A DNA stretch of 64,000 nt from Halorubrum salinum (GTDB lineage Archaea > Halobacteriota > Halobacteria > Halobacteriales > Haloferacaceae): NCBI RefSeq assembly GCF_024494575.1, contig NZ_JANHDO010000002.1, positions 434,001 through 498,000 on the forward strand, given 5' to 3'. The position numbers were made by a program, and so were the translations under genes. Each line of letters starts with the position of its first letter. Position 1 is the stretch's first letter. This document shows positions 1-8,897 of the stretch, piece after piece. The notes beneath the pieces are model-generated. The model was not told the origin of the DNA and did no database searches. It saw only the letters and a program-made list of their open reading frames with translations.

Positions 1-135
1 GGCGGTCCGCGGGTCCGCTCGCCGCTCTCGCGGCTCTCCGAGGAGCGCCGCGGTCAGCTCCGTGACCTGCTCGCCGAGTACGAGACGAGCGAGCCGGGGG
101 CGGTCGACGTCCCCGCCGTCGGAGGCGCGGAATGA
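1..135 (+). CDS. dapA: 4-hydroxy-tetrahydrodipicolinate synthase, C-terminal end (partial)
   Basis: This is the last 44 codons of a gene that begins left of the window. The reading frame open from base 1 ends in TGA at 133-135 and carries the motif PVRSPLSRLSEE, like the C-terminal helix of archaeal DapA. The stop overlaps the dapB ATG (ATGA), so the two are probably translationally coupled. DapA condenses aspartate semialdehyde with pyruvate, the first committed step of lysine/DAP synthesis. The identity rests on the short tail and on the five dap/lys genes that follow; the catalytic Lys is outside the window. Confidence 0.75.
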   Translation, partial: GGPRVRSPLSRLSEERRGQLRDLLAEYETSEPGAVDVPAVGGAE

Positions 136-944
136 GCGGCCCCGAACCGCCGCTCCGCGTCGCCGTCACCGGCGCGGGCGGCCGGATGGGACGGGAGGTG
201 ATCGAGGCCGCGATCGACCGCGAGGGCGTCGCGGTCGCGGTCGCGGTGAACCGCTCGCCGATGGAGCCCGTCGCGGGCGTCGAGGTCCGCGACGCGGCCG
301 ACCTCCCCGAACTGATCGCGGGCGACCGCGGCGAGGAGGGCGACGCCCCCGACGTCCTCGTCGACTTCACCGGTCCCGCCTCGGCGGTCGCGTACGCCGA
401 GGCGTGCGCCGACGCCGGCGTCCCGATGGTCACCGGCACGACCGGGTTCGAGGGCGGTCAGCTGGACAGCCTCCGCGCCGCGGGCGACGCGGTCCCGGTG
501 CTCAAGGCGTCGAACTTCGCGCGCGGCGTCGCCGCGCTCCGCCGGGCGGTCCGCGAGGCCGCGGCCGCGCTCCCCGGCTACGACGTGGAGCTGACGGAGA
601 CGCACCACAACGGGAAGCGCGACGCACCCTCGGGCACCGCGAAGTCGATCCTCGACGACGTGGAGTCGGTCCGCGACGACCTCGACCGGCGCGTCCACGG
701 CCGCGAGGGCGACACGCCGCGCGAGGCTGGCGATATCGGCGTCCACGCCCGGCGCGCGGGCGACGTGACCGGCGAACACGAGGTGCTCTTCGCCGGCAAC
801 CGGGAGTCGATCGAACTCACGCACCGCGCCGGCGACCGCGGCGTGTTCGCCGAGGGGGCGCTCGACGCCGCCGTATGGCTCGCCGGCCGCGACCCGGGCC
901 GGTACGACTTCGGGGACGTGCTCGACGCGGGGGACGACGCGTGA
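132..944 (+). CDS. dapB: 4-hydroxy-tetrahydrodipicolinate reductase
   Basis: NAD(P)H-dependent reductase of the DAP/lysine pathway, 270 aa, the usual length for DapB. The N-terminal Rossmann fold has the nucleotide loop GAGGRMG at residues 14-20. The C-terminal substrate domain has the signature ETHHNGKRDAPSGT, with the catalytic His pair near 158-159 and Lys near 162. The ATG overlaps the dapA stop by 4 bp, which fixes the start. A 76-bp gap with its own TATA-like box separates it from dapD, so part of the downstream operon may have a second promoter. Cytoplasmic. Confidence 0.96.
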   Translation: MSGPEPPLRVAVTGAGGRMGREVIEAAIDREGVAVAVAVNRSPMEPVAGVEVRDAADLPELIAGDRGEEGDAPDVLVDFTGPASAVAYAEACADAGVPMVTGTTGFEGGQLDSLRAAGDAVPVLKASNFARGVAALRRAVREAAAALPGYDVELTETHHNGKRDAPSGTAKSILDDVESVRDDLDRRVHGREGDTPREAGDIGVHARRAGDVTGEHEVLFAGNRESIELTHRAGDRGVFAEGALDAAVWLAGRDPGRYDFGDVLDAGDDA

Positions 945-988
945 GCCCGCCGCGGGTGCCGCCACGACCGCCGGCCCCACACCGACGG

Positions 989-996
989 GTAAATAC
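989..996 (+). promoter_or_regulatory. TATA-like promoter element before dapD
   Basis: The sequence GTAAATAC lies about 28 bp before the dapD ATG, the spacing expected for a leaderless haloarchaeal transcript. It is one of the few A/T-rich spots in an otherwise very GC-rich gap. It suggests that dapD-lysA-dapF-dapE can also be transcribed separately from dapAB. Confidence 0.5.
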
Positions 997-1020
997 CGAC
1001 CCTCGCCCACGTACCACGCA

Positions 1021-1860
1021 ATGACGCTCCGATCCGACGTATCCGATCTGTGGAACCGCTATCAGGACGGGCTGACGGCCGCCGACGCGACCGCCGAGGA
1101 CGCGGACACGCTCGACGCGTTCCTCGAAGCGCTGGAGGCCGGCGAGGTGCGCGCCGCCGAGAAGACCGGCGACGACGTGACCTCGTGGGAGGCCAACGAG
1201 TGGGTCAAGCGCGGCATCCTGCTCAACTTCGGGCTGCGCGCGACCGAGCCCCGCGAGTACGGGGACGTGCGCTACCACGACGTGCTCCCGCTGCGCGACA
1301 CCGCCGACCTCGGCGAGCGCGGCACGCGGAACACGCCCGACGGGACCGCGATCCGCCGGGGCGCGTACCTCGGCAGCGACTGCATCATGATGAGCCCCTC
1401 GTTCGTCAACGTGGGCGCGCACGTCGGCGACGGCACGCTCGTCGACTCCTGTGACACGGTCGGCTCCTGCGCGCAGCTCGGCGCGAACGTCAAGCTCGGC
1501 GCGAACACCCTGATCGGCGGCGTCCTCGAACCCGTCGAGGACGCGCCGGTGATAATCGAGGACGGCGTCTCGCTCGGCGCGGGCTGTCGCGTCACTTCGG
1601 GCTTCCGCGTCGGCGAGGACTCGATCGTCGGCGAGAACACCCTGCTCACCCCCCGGATCCCCGTCTACGATCTCGTCGAGGAAGAGGTACTCTACGGCCA
1701 CCTCCCCGCCGAGCGCCGGGCGTTCACCCGCATGGTCGAGTCGTCCGTCGGCGACCACGACCTGTTCGAGGGCGGCGCGTACAAGCCCGCGGTCGTCGCC
1801 ACGCACGTCGAGGAGGAGACGCTTGAGGCGACGCAGCGCGAGGACGCGCTCCGAGAATGA
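1021..1860 (+). CDS. dapD: 2,3,4,5-tetrahydropyridine-2,6-dicarboxylate N-succinyltransferase
   Basis: Acyltransferase that succinylates tetrahydrodipicolinate from succinyl-CoA, the step that commits to the succinylase branch of DAP synthesis. The protein is 279 aa, as usual for DapD. A left-handed beta-helix of hexapeptide repeats spans roughly residues 120-225 (repeats such as VGAHVGDGTLVDS, LGANVKLGANTLIGG and LGAGCRV). The stop overlaps the lysA ATG by 4 bp. The presence of DapE downstream supports succinyl rather than acetyl specificity, although the donor is inferred from family and context. Confidence 0.94.
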   Translation: MTLRSDVSDLWNRYQDGLTAADATAEDADTLDAFLEALEAGEVRAAEKTGDDVTSWEANEWVKRGILLNFGLRATEPREYGDVRYHDVLPLRDTADLGERGTRNTPDGTAIRRGAYLGSDCIMMSPSFVNVGAHVGDGTLVDSCDTVGSCAQLGANVKLGANTLIGGVLEPVEDAPVIIEDGVSLGAGCRVTSGFRVGEDSIVGENTLLTPRIPVYDLVEEEVLYGHLPAERRAFTRMVESSVGDHDLFEGGAYKPAVVATHVEEETLEATQREDALRE

Positions 1861-3281
1861 GCGACGTCGGTTCCGACCGCGGCTCCGGCGACCGGGCGGC
1901 GAGCGACGCCGACGGCTCGGGGACGGCTGGCGACGCTCGCTCCGGCGGCCCCGCGGTCCGCCGCGTGTCCGACTGGGACGGCGAGGGGCTCCGGTCGATC
2001 GCGGCCGTCCACGACACCCCGCTGTACGTCCAGGACCTCGACCGCGTCCGCGAGAACTGCGCGCGCCTCCGGGACGCCTTCCCGGACGCCGACGTGCGCT
2101 ACGCGGTGAAGGCGCACACCGGCCGCGCCGTGCTCGAAACGGTTCGCGACGCCGGGCTCGACGCGGAGTGCGCCTCGGCCGGCGAACTCGACCGGGCGCT
2201 CGCGGCGGGCTTCGACGGCGACCGGCTCCACTACACCGCGGTCAACCCGCCCGCGCGCGACCTCGACTACGTCGCCGGCGTCGCCGAGGCGGAGCCCGAC
2301 CTGACGGTCACGGTCGGGGCGGTCGACACCCTCGACCGGCTCGCCGACCGCGGCTACGACGGCCGGGTCTGTCTGCGCGTGAACCCCGGCGTCGGTGCCG
2401 GCCACCACGCGAAGGTGACGACCGGCGGCGCGGCGAAGTTCGGGATACCCTACGACCGCGCCGCCGACGCGGCCCGCGAGGCCGCAGACCGCTTCGAGGT
2501 GGTCGGGATCCACGCCCACGCCGGCTCCGGGATCGACTCCGACCAGTTGGACAGCCACCGCGAGCTCGTCTCCCGGATGGGTGAGCTGGCCCGAGAGCTT
2601 ACGGCCCCGGACGCGACGGTCGCCGACGTCGACGCCGCCAGACCCCGCGCGCTCGACATCGAGTACGTCGACGTCGGCGGCGGGTTCGGCGTCCCCTACG
2701 AGGAGGACGCGCCGCCGCTCGACCTCCCCGCGGTCGCCGACGCGACCCGCGAGGCGGTCGCGCCGCTCCCCGATGGCGTCGACCTCGCGATAGAGCCCGG
2801 ACGGTACGTCGTCGCCGACGCCGGCGTCCTCCTGACGCGGGTGAACACGGTGAAGCCGACGCCGGACGAGCGCGTCGTCGGCGTCGACGCCGGGATGACG
2901 GACCTCCTGCGTCCGGCGATGTACGACGCGTACCACCCGATCTGCAACCTCGGCGGAGCCGACGGCGAGCCGGCCCCGGCGGATCGGGCGACCGCGCCCG
3001 TCACCGTCGCCGGCCCGATCTGCGAGACCGGGGACACGTTCGCCGCGGACCGGTCGCTCGCCGACCCCGCGCGGGGCGACGTCCTCGCGATCGGGGTCGC
3101 CGGCGCGTACGGGTACGAGATGGCGAGCCAGTACAACTCGCGGCCGCGGCCCGCGGAGGTCGCGCTGGCCGACGGGACGGCGCGGCTCGTCCGCCGCCGC
3201 GAGACCCTCGCGGACCTCACGGCGGTCGAACGAGACCTGCCCCGGTCGAGCGATTCCGACGCGCCGGAGGTGGACCGATGA
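1857..3281 (+). CDS. lysA: diaminopimelate decarboxylase
   Basis: PLP enzyme that decarboxylates meso-DAP to L-lysine, the last pathway step. 474 aa, somewhat longer than the usual 400-440 because of an acidic, low-complexity N-terminus of about 35 residues. The fold-III alanine-racemase barrel carries the PLP lysine in VRYAVKAHTG (K85), then HAHAGSG, EPGRYVVADAG, the substrate motif GPICETGDT and the C-terminal GAYGYEMASQYNSRPRP motif with its active-site Tyr. The start overlaps dapD and the stop overlaps dapF, both by 4 bp. Confidence 0.96.
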   Translation: MSDVGSDRGSGDRAASDADGSGTAGDARSGGPAVRRVSDWDGEGLRSIAAVHDTPLYVQDLDRVRENCARLRDAFPDADVRYAVKAHTGRAVLETVRDAGLDAECASAGELDRALAAGFDGDRLHYTAVNPPARDLDYVAGVAEAEPDLTVTVGAVDTLDRLADRGYDGRVCLRVNPGVGAGHHAKVTTGGAAKFGIPYDRAADAAREAADRFEVVGIHAHAGSGIDSDQLDSHRELVSRMGELARELTAPDATVADVDAARPRALDIEYVDVGGGFGVPYEEDAPPLDLPAVADATREAVAPLPDGVDLAIEPGRYVVADAGVLLTRVNTVKPTPDERVVGVDAGMTDLLRPAMYDAYHPICNLGGADGEPAPADRATAPVTVAGPICETGDTFAADRSLADPARGDVLAIGVAGAYGYEMASQYNSRPRPAEVALADGTARLVRRRETLADLTAVERDLPRSSDSDAPEVDR

Positions 3282-4270
3282 GCGCTCACGCCGTCCCCGT
3301 GGAGAAGTACCACGGGACGGGCAACGACTTCCTCGTCGTCGACGCGGACGCCCACACCGTCGGCGACCGCGCGGCGTTCGCCCGCGCGCACTGCGACCGC
3401 GAGACGGGCGTGACGGTCGACGCCGCCGTCGGTGACGGGTCCGTCCCGTCGAGCGCGACCGGTCGCCGCGGTGCCGACGGCGTCCTCTTCTTGAGCGTCG
3501 AGGAGCGGTTCGACCCGACCCGCGTCGTGATGACGCTCGTCCAGCCGGACGGCTCGACCGCGTCGATGTGCGGCAACGGCGCGCGGGTCGTCGCCCGCTG
3601 GGCGCACGACCGGACGGGCGACCGCGAGTTCATGATCGACACGCAGGCGGGAACGCGCCACGCCACCGTGACCGACGACGCGAGCGCGGCCACCATCGAG
3701 ATGGGCGTGCCGACGTTCGACCCGGTCCGAGTCCCCGTCGCCCGCGAGGGCGACCGCGCCGGCGAGCCGCTTATCGACGAGCCCGTCGCGGGACTGTCCG
3801 TCACCGCCGTCAACACCGGCGTCCCGCACGCGGTCGCGTTCGTCGACGGCGGCCGCGACGACCCGGACGGGATCGACAGCTACGACCTCGATTCGATCGC
3901 GCCCCCGGTGCGCCACGCCGACGTGTTCCCGGAGGGCGCGAACGTGAACCTCGCGGCCGTCGTCGACGACGGCAGTGGCGGTGACGGCACTGGCGACGGC
4001 ACCGATGGTGACAGCGACGAGGGGGGGACGGCGGTCATCGACCAGCGGACCTTCGAGCGCGGCGTCGAGGGCGAGACGCAGTCGTGCGGCACCGGCGCGG
4101 TCGCCGTCGTCGCCGCGGCGCGCCGGCTCGGACTGATCGCGGGCGAATCGGCCGTGAGCCGGCCGCCGGGCGGGGACCTCGAAATCGTCGTTCCGGACGC
4201 CGGACACGCGACCCTCACCGGCCCCGTCGCCCACGAGTTCAGCGGGACGCTCCCGGTGGACCCGCGATGA
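3278..4270 (+). CDS. dapF: diaminopimelate epimerase
   Basis: PLP-independent epimerase converting LL-DAP to meso-DAP. The two catalytic cysteines are visible: C98 in SMCGNGAR and C270 in QSCGTGA, each in one half of the pseudo-symmetric fold. At 330 aa it is longer than the bacterial enzyme (about 275 aa). The excess comes from a Val/Ser/Ala-rich loop near residues 45-62 and a Gly/Asp-rich insertion near 231-251, probably surface loops adapted to high salt. It is embedded in the operon with 4-bp overlaps on both sides. Confidence 0.96.
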   Translation: MSAHAVPVEKYHGTGNDFLVVDADAHTVGDRAAFARAHCDRETGVTVDAAVGDGSVPSSATGRRGADGVLFLSVEERFDPTRVVMTLVQPDGSTASMCGNGARVVARWAHDRTGDREFMIDTQAGTRHATVTDDASAATIEMGVPTFDPVRVPVAREGDRAGEPLIDEPVAGLSVTAVNTGVPHAVAFVDGGRDDPDGIDSYDLDSIAPPVRHADVFPEGANVNLAAVVDDGSGGDGTGDGTDGDSDEGGTAVIDQRTFERGVEGETQSCGTGAVAVVAAARRLGLIAGESAVSRPPGGDLEIVVPDAGHATLTGPVAHEFSGTLPVDPR

Positions 4271-5484
4271 GCGGTGGTCCGGGACCGGGATCCGCCGACG
4301 CGGACCCGTTCGATCCGGTCGCGTTCCTCGAAGAAGCGGTGCAGATCCCCTCGCACGAGTCGGTCGACTCGATGCGGTCGTTCGTCGTCGAGACGCTCGA
4401 CTCGCACGGCGTCGACACCGCGGTCGTCGCGGACGGCTGCGTCGTCGCCGAGAAGGCGTCTCCCGCGCCCGCCCGCGGCCCGCACCTCGCGTTGAACACG
4501 CACCTCGACACGGTGACGCCGCACGTCCCATTCGACCGCGGACCGGCGGTCGAGGGCGAGCGCGGCCACGGGGGCGAGCGCCCGGACGAGGTGATCCGCG
4601 GCCGCGGATCGTGCGACGCGAAGGGGCCGCTCGCGGCGCTTCTGGCCGGTTTTCTCGCCGCCGAGCCGGCGCGGGGGCGGCTCACGCTCGCGCTCACGCC
4701 CGACGAGGAGTCGCTCTCGCTCGGGGCCGCGGCGCTGACGGGAACGCTGCCGGGGAGCGATCCGCACCTCGACGCCGACCTGTACCTCGTCGGCGAACCC
4801 ACCGGCCTCGACGCCTGCACCGCGGCCAAGGGACGGTTCCAGGGGACCGTCGAGCTGTCGGGCGTCGCGGCACACGCCGCGGAGTTCGCGGGGGCGAACG
4901 CGGTGGCGGCCGCCGAGGGCGCGCTCGCGGCGATCCGGACGTTCGACGACGACGCCACGGACCACCCGCAGCTCGGCGCGCCGAAGCTCACGCCGACCGT
5001 CATCGCCGGCGGCGACGCGACGAATCAGGTGCCCGCCGACTGCTCGATCACGGTCGACCGCCGGAGCGTGCCGCCGGAGACGGCCGAGGGATTCCGGTCG
5101 TCGCTCGCCGCCGCCGTCCGCGCGGCGGTCCCCGACGACGTCGGCGTCGACGTGGCGCTCACCGACCGCGAGTCGCCCTTCTTCGAGGCGTTCTCGACGG
5201 ACACCGAGCACGAACTCGTCGACGCGGTCGCGGGCGCAGCGCGGGCGGCGGGCGACGACGCGGGACTCTCGCCGGACCGCGGCGGCGCGGTGCGGCCGTT
5301 CGGCGCGGCGACGGAGGCGTCGTACTTCGCGCCCGCGCCGACGGTCGTGTTCGGCCCCGGCGACCTGGCGGACGAGACGGGCGCGGTCGCCCACGCCGAG
5401 CGCGAGTACGTCCGGGTTCGAGAGGTCGAAGCGGCCGCAGAGTCAGTCGAGCGGTCGGTCGCGGCGCTCCTCGGGTCGCGGTAG
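4267..5484 (+). CDS. dapE: succinyl-diaminopimelate desuccinylase (M20 family)
   Basis: Zinc metallohydrolase of the M20 family that removes succinate from N-succinyl-LL-DAP. It is 405 aa from the ATG that overlaps dapF by 4 bp; the frame is open further upstream but those codons are inside dapF. Metal and catalytic residues are visible: HLDT (H79, D81), GSCDAKG (D117), the DEE motif at 146-148, and a dimerisation lid beginning at KGRFQGTVELSG. M20 enzymes differ in substrate (DapE, LysK, ArgE), so the assignment depends on the operon. The aminotransferase DapC is not encoded nearby. Confidence 0.88.
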   Translation: MSGGPGPGSADADPFDPVAFLEEAVQIPSHESVDSMRSFVVETLDSHGVDTAVVADGCVVAEKASPAPARGPHLALNTHLDTVTPHVPFDRGPAVEGERGHGGERPDEVIRGRGSCDAKGPLAALLAGFLAAEPARGRLTLALTPDEESLSLGAAALTGTLPGSDPHLDADLYLVGEPTGLDACTAAKGRFQGTVELSGVAAHAAEFAGANAVAAAEGALAAIRTFDDDATDHPQLGAPKLTPTVIAGGDATNQVPADCSITVDRRSVPPETAEGFRSSLAAAVRAAVPDDVGVDVALTDRESPFFEAFSTDTEHELVDAVAGAARAAGDDAGLSPDRGGAVRPFGAATEASYFAPAPTVVFGPGDLADETGAVAHAEREYVRVREVEAAAESVERSVAALLGSR

Positions 5485-5521
5485 GCGACAGGGTCGCGAC
5501 AACGATACGGATCGACGCCGG

Positions 5522-6019
5522 CTACAGCAGGAACGTCTCTTCTTCTTCGGCGAGGTCGACGAACTCGTCTGCGGCCTCGATCAGTTCGTCGGCGGCGGAG
5601 TTGCCGAACCCCATCGCCTCGACGCGCACGCCCTCGTGGCGGAGATGCGTGCAGAGGCGCGCGAAGTCGCCGTCGCCGGTACAGATCACGACGGTGTCGA
5701 CGTGGCTCGCGAGCGAGACGGCGTCGAGGCTCATCCCGAGGTCCCAGTCGGCCTTCTTCGACCCGTCGGCGAACGTCTTGATGTCCTTGATCTTCGTCTC
5801 GAAGCCGATCTCGCGGAGGGCCTCGAAGAAGCTCTCCTCCTCGGGCGAGTCGGCGCGGATCACGTACGCGATGGCGCGGATGAGCGCCCGGTCGGCGACG
5901 GCCTCCTCCAGCAGGCCGGAGTAGTCGATGTTCCGAGAGTAGACGCTCTGTGCTGAGTGATACAGGTTCTGTGAATCCGCGAGTACCGCGACGCGCTGGT
6001 CGGGATGGACCTCGTTCAT
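5522..6019 (-). CDS. NYN-domain (PIN-like) ribonuclease, LabA/DUF88 type
   Basis: 165 aa, essentially one NYN domain. The acidic active-site set is present: D15 in LADSQN, D91 and D93 in KADWDLGMSLDA with D99 behind, and GDGDF at 115-119. Proteins of this family are metal-dependent RNases or RNA-binding regulators; the substrate here is unknown. The tail is very acidic (EEEETFLL). It is divergent from the substrate-binding lipoprotein gene at 6190 and convergent with dapE, so it is a single-gene unit. Confidence 0.85.
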   Translation of the reverse strand: MNEVHPDQRVAVLADSQNLYHSAQSVYSRNIDYSGLLEEAVADRALIRAIAYVIRADSPEEESFFEALREIGFETKIKDIKTFADGSKKADWDLGMSLDAVSLASHVDTVVICTGDGDFARLCTHLRHEGVRVEAMGFGNSAADELIEAADEFVDLAEEEETFLL

Positions 6020-6160
6020 ACCGGCGTTTCCACGCGACGGGTTACGGCTTTTGGGATCTGTGGCGCGTCGCTCGGCGTCGGTCGCGTCTGGAGGTAGTCA
6101 CGTCCGGAGGCGGTCGCGTCTCCGTCCGCGAGGACGTCTCTCCGTCGCGTATCTGAACCG

Positions 6161-6170
6161 TTTTATATAC
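6161..6170 (+). promoter_or_regulatory. strong TATA box before the ABC substrate-binding gene
   Basis: TTTTATATAC centred about 25 bp before the ATG at 6190. It is close to the haloarchaeal TATA consensus and implies a leaderless or nearly leaderless mRNA. The rest of the 170-bp divergent region with the NYN gene shows no clear operator. Confidence 0.6.
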
Positions 6171-6189
6171 ATGTGCGCTGAGTGAGCGA

Positions 6190-8085
6190 ATGAGACGTGA
6201 ACGCGGCGGTGTGGGCGCAGATCGCGGAGTTGGACGACGGCGGTACCTCTCGACGCTTTCGGGCGGCGCGGCGGCGGCCCTCGCGGGCTGTTCGAGCCTC
6301 GGATTCGGCGCGGCCGACGCCGACACGGCGACGTACGCGACGGCCGTCACGGAGCCGATCGAGACCCTCAACCCGATATACAACGCCGGGAACGCCGGCG
6401 GCAACGCGATCGCTCGCGTGATCGATCCCGGGTACGCGTTCGACGGCGACGACGAGTTCGTCCCCCTGCTGTACGACCTGTCCAGCGACGACGGCCGCGA
6501 GTGGACGCTCCGGCTGCGCGACGGGCTGCGATTCAGCGACCCGTACGGGCCCGTGACCGCGGACGACCTCGCGTACCTCGTCCGCGAGGTCCACCAGCGC
6601 GACTGGGCGGCGTCGCCGGCGGCGGCCCACTGGCGGGGCGTCTCGCTCTCGGTCGTCGATGCGCGCACGCTTCGCGTCCGACTCCCGCGACCGCGACTGC
6701 TGTGGCCCGAGAGCTACGAGCCGCTCGTGTATCCCGTTCCACGGGCCCTCCTCGAACCGTACGTCGAGTCGCGTGACGCCGACGGGCTCCGCACGGATCG
6801 GACGCTCGCTCACCTCGGGTTCGCGGGGAACCTCGGCCCGTACGTTCTCGACGAGTGGCGACCGGGAGAGGTCGTTCGGTTCACCCGCAACGACCGGTAC
6901 TACCTCGGCGTAGCCGAGGCCGACTCGCCGGACGGAGCGGTCTCGTCGGCGTTCGACGGCGCTCCGCACTTCGACGCCGCGGCGGTTCGCGTGCTCCCCG
7001 ACCGCGCGGCCCGCCTCGACGCGTTCGACGCGGGCGCGATCGACAGCGCGGCGATTCCGCCCGACCGAGTCGGCGCGTACCGCGACGACGGCGGAGTCAC
7101 GATCGACCGCGTTCCGCAGGCGCACGCCGAGCGTATCGCGGTCAACATGCGCGACAACGGGTGGACCGCGGGACCCGGAAACCTGTTCAGACACCGCTCG
7201 TTTCGGCAGGCGCTGTCCGCCGCGATCGACGCGGACGCGCTCGTCGAGTCGGCGTTTCGGGGCGCGGCCACCCCACAGTTCACGTGGCAGCCGCCGTTCG
7301 CCGAGTTCCACCCGCCGGAGGACGCGCTCCCCCGCTTCGGATCCGGCGACCGGCACGGCCGCGGGTACGCCCGCGACCTCGCGCGGCGAGCGTTCGACCG
7401 GTCGACGCACGACTACGGGTTCGACGGCGACGACATGCTCACGCCGGACGGCGACCGCGTCTCGCTGGGTCTGTACCGCCGCGAGGACGCCGAGAGCCGC
7501 CGGGTCGCTGCCTTCGTCGCCGACGAGCTCGACGCGAACCTCGGCATCGACGTGGCCGTCGAGGGGACCACCCGCGAGCGCTTCGCGTCTGCGCACTACG
7601 CGGTCGACGACCGACCGAGACCGGAGCGCGACGCCGACGGCGACCTCGCCGCCGTGCCGGACGCGCTGGTCGACGAAGTGCGGAGCGAACGGGTCGCGTG
7701 GACGCGGCCGACGGCGGTCAATCCCGGTCCTCGGAGCGTCACCGGAGACGCTCCGTGGGACATGGAAGTCGTGTTCCGGTCGAACACGCATCCGCGGGAC
7801 CCGCTCGCCACCGCAGCGCGCTTCGACGGGGCGACCGCGCCGTACAACGCCGTCGGGTACTACCCCGAGTTCGACGCCGCGGCGCTCTTCGAGCGCGCTC
7901 GTAGCGCGTCCGATCGAGCGGCGCTCGCCGCGACGCTTTCCGAGCTCTTCACCGCGATCGCGCGGGCGCAACCGTACGTGACGTTGGCGTTTCCGGACGC
8001 CACGATCGGCTACCGCACCGGGCTCTCCGGGCCGATCGAGCGGTTCTCGAACGGATGGGACCGAGCGGCGTGGCGGTACGTGTGA
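6190..8085 (+). CDS. ABC transporter substrate-binding lipoprotein, peptide/nickel type (SBP family 5)
   Basis: 631-aa extracellular binding protein. The N-terminus has a twin-arginine signal (RRRYLST at 16-22), a short hydrophobic stretch and a lipobox with Cys at residue 34 (LAGC), so it is Tat-exported and lipid-anchored. The body matches DppA/OppA-like family 5 (AVTEPIETLNPIYN; PVTADDLAYLVREV; NLGPYVLDEW). Ligand is unknown: oligopeptides and nickel complexes are both possible. The permease and ATPase genes usually paired with this family are not adjacent; the next gene is convergent, so it is an orphan or acts with a distant transporter. Confidence 0.85.
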   Translation: MRRERGGVGADRGVGRRRYLSTLSGGAAAALAGCSSLGFGAADADTATYATAVTEPIETLNPIYNAGNAGGNAIARVIDPGYAFDGDDEFVPLLYDLSSDDGREWTLRLRDGLRFSDPYGPVTADDLAYLVREVHQRDWAASPAAAHWRGVSLSVVDARTLRVRLPRPRLLWPESYEPLVYPVPRALLEPYVESRDADGLRTDRTLAHLGFAGNLGPYVLDEWRPGEVVRFTRNDRYYLGVAEADSPDGAVSSAFDGAPHFDAAAVRVLPDRAARLDAFDAGAIDSAAIPPDRVGAYRDDGGVTIDRVPQAHAERIAVNMRDNGWTAGPGNLFRHRSFRQALSAAIDADALVESAFRGAATPQFTWQPPFAEFHPPEDALPRFGSGDRHGRGYARDLARRAFDRSTHDYGFDGDDMLTPDGDRVSLGLYRREDAESRRVAAFVADELDANLGIDVAVEGTTRERFASAHYAVDDRPRPERDADGDLAAVPDALVDEVRSERVAWTRPTAVNPGPRSVTGDAPWDMEVVFRSNTHPRDPLATAARFDGATAPYNAVGYYPEFDAAALFERARSASDRAALAATLSELFTAIARAQPYVTLAFPDATIGYRTGLSGPIERFSNGWDRAAWRYV

Positions 8086-8089
8086 CCGG

Positions 8090-8842
8090 TCACCGGAACG
8101 CGATAGACCCGAGATCGACCGATCGAGGCCTGTCGCCCGTCTCGTCTGTGGACTCCGAGATCTCGACTCCAGAGGTCGACTCACCGGCGAGCGCCACGGT
8201 CGCCCCGACCGAAAGCGGGGCGACGAGTCCCGCGGCCACCGCCCGCGGGTCCGAGAGATCCCCGCCGAACGCCACGCGCGACCCGGCGGTCAGGTCGTGT
8301 TTCTCGATCACCGTCGCGGCCGCGTCGAGGAGCGCACCGTGCGAGACGTCACCGTCTCCCGCGTCTCTGTCCCCCCCACCGTCGTCCGCGCCGCAGATCA
8401 CCGCATCGTCCGGGGCCACCGAACTCGGCGGAGTCGCCGGGTTTTCGCTCCACAGCTCCTGTTCCCAGTGAGTCGTCTCCGGACGCTCCGGCGGGCCGCC
8501 GAACGCGACGAGGTTCGTCCCCGGTCTCGGGTCGACCCCCGGCTCGTCGTCGACGGCCACGAGCACGACGCGATCGCCGGCGGCGATTCCCGCTACCGGA
8601 TCGAACCGAACCGGCGCGCCGAGGCGGGCGGCACCGAGAAACGCGAGCGTGGCGTGCCACTCGGGGGCGGGATCGACGGCGACGACCGACTCCTCGCGTG
8701 CGCCGAGGTAGCGCAACACGTTCGCCGCCTTGTACGCGTTGGTGATCAGGTCGTGGTACGTGCGCTCGCGGCCGTCGGCCGTGACGAGCGCCGTGTCGCG
8801 GCTCCGCCGGTCGCGTGCGAGAAGGTCGCCGACGACGTCCAT
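8090..8842 (-). CDS. short acyl-CoA synthetase/AMP-ligase-like protein without P-loop
   Basis: 250 aa. The first about 85 residues resemble the start of an ANL adenylating enzyme (LVTADGRERTYHDLITNAYKAANVL; HATLAFLGAARLGAPVRFDP). A second piece near 170-215 resembles the region after the AMP-binding loop (LTAGSRVAFGGDL; GLVAPLSVGATVAL). The loop itself, normally Ser/Thr/Gly-rich and ending in Lys, is replaced by an acidic stretch (GADDGGGDRDAGDGD), and the whole C-terminal half of a normal 500-600-aa ligase is missing. Adenylation looks unlikely; a binding or regulatory role is inferred. The frame is clean, so it is not obviously a recent pseudogene. Confidence 0.6.
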   Translation of the reverse strand: MDVVGDLLARDRRSRDTALVTADGRERTYHDLITNAYKAANVLRYLGAREESVVAVDPAPEWHATLAFLGAARLGAPVRFDPVAGIAAGDRVVLVAVDDEPGVDPRPGTNLVAFGGPPERPETTHWEQELWSENPATPPSSVAPDDAVICGADDGGGDRDAGDGDVSHGALLDAAATVIEKHDLTAGSRVAFGGDLSDPRAVAAGLVAPLSVGATVALAGESTSGVEISESTDETGDRPRSVDLGSIAFR

Positions 8843-8897
8843 GTCCGAGTCCAGACGGGGGAGCGATAAAAGCGCGCGGCTCCGCGCAGTTTGCGTC

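Noticed and set aside
7600-7850. Antisense frames within the substrate-binding gene
   Set aside because: Low-complexity shadows without start context or conserved motif.
8090-8842. Frameshifted or broken acyl-CoA synthetase
   Set aside because: Frame is intact with a normal stop, and neighbouring frames carry no remaining ligase half, so a short divergent protein is the better reading.
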